Shown here one piece after another: positions 21,020 through 21,048 of a stretch of DNA of 21,048 nt. The notes beneath the pieces were generated by a model. That model did no database searches. It saw only the letters and a program-made list of their open reading frames with translations, and was not told the origin of the DNA. Origin of the DNA: JBOGGN01 sp050744165 (GTDB lineage: Bacteria > Actinomycetota > Acidimicrobiia > Acidimicrobiales > Palsa-688); assembly GCA_050744165.1 (NCBI GenBank), contig JBOGGN010000062.1, positions 1-21,048 of the forward strand. The letters are read 5' to 3'. Position 1 is the stretch's first letter. Every line of letters begins with the position of its first letter. The position numbers and the translations under genes were made by a program.

Positions 21020-21048
21020 GGGCGGGCCGGGCGGGCCGGGCGGGCCGG
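21020..21048 (+). repeat. 9-bp tandem repeat cut by the window end
   Basis: GGGCGGGCC is repeated three times and continues to the last base of the window, so the copy number is unknown. Confidence 0.85.

Overview
The window is high-GC DNA with dense, short-spaced genes on both strands. It looks like an actinobacterial chromosome. Supporting content includes a fused BluB-CobT cobalamin enzyme, an ATP-dependent DNA ligase of the LigC type, a short RsbW-like ATPase, a geranylgeranyl-reductase-type flavoprotein and an SnoaL-like protein. Many starts sit 6-10 nt behind a TANNNT box, as in leaderless actinobacterial transcripts. Acidimicrobiia would fit, but that rank is inference; no rRNA, tRNA or ribosomal protein gene is present to place it.

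Layout. 1-1360 is a worn accessory edge: the C-terminal part of a RES-domain toxin, a strong UUCG terminator, and a frameshifted transposase remnant. 1363-3680 (minus) is a DHA2-type MFS exporter overlapping a TetR repressor, with two perfect palindromes at its promoter. 3680-6728 (minus) carries a histidine phosphatase translationally overlapping a double-GNAT acetyltransferase, a DUF4287 protein, an alpha/beta hydrolase and a truncated gene fragment. 6729-7177 has no gene but holds a striking 19-bp repeat array (8 direct copies and 2 inverted diverged copies). 7178-8452 (plus) is the flavoprotein.

8500-10281 (minus) is bluB-cobT, one protein that should both make the lower ligand 5,6-dimethylbenzimidazole and activate it. 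A GC-rich intergenic repeat block separates it from a plus-strand pair: a small zinc-ribbon gene with an apparent one-base frameshift, and a protein with two YbjQ/UPF0145 domains. Then follow an MFE-2-like SDR (plus), ligC (minus) divergent from a methyltransferase (plus) through overlapping -10 boxes, malQ (minus), an RsbW-like ATPase (minus), and a DUF72 protein (plus).

18366-18828 is another scar: an 18-bp repeat crossing the DUF72 stop codon, a perfect 30-bp inverted repeat, and the internally deleted C-terminus of a TnpB-type protein. The window ends with an SnoaL-like gene (minus) and a plus-strand pair of an Fe-S PD-(D/E)XK nuclease and a PAP2 phosphatase, followed by a hairpin and a 9-bp repeat at the window edge.

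I see no CRISPR array, prophage or complete insertion sequence, and no clear new multi-gene system. The most unusual items are the 19-bp array, the 30-bp palindrome joined to the tnpB scar, the overlapping divergent leaderless promoters, the BluB-CobT fusion, and the frameshifted zinc-ribbon gene next to the double YbjQ gene.
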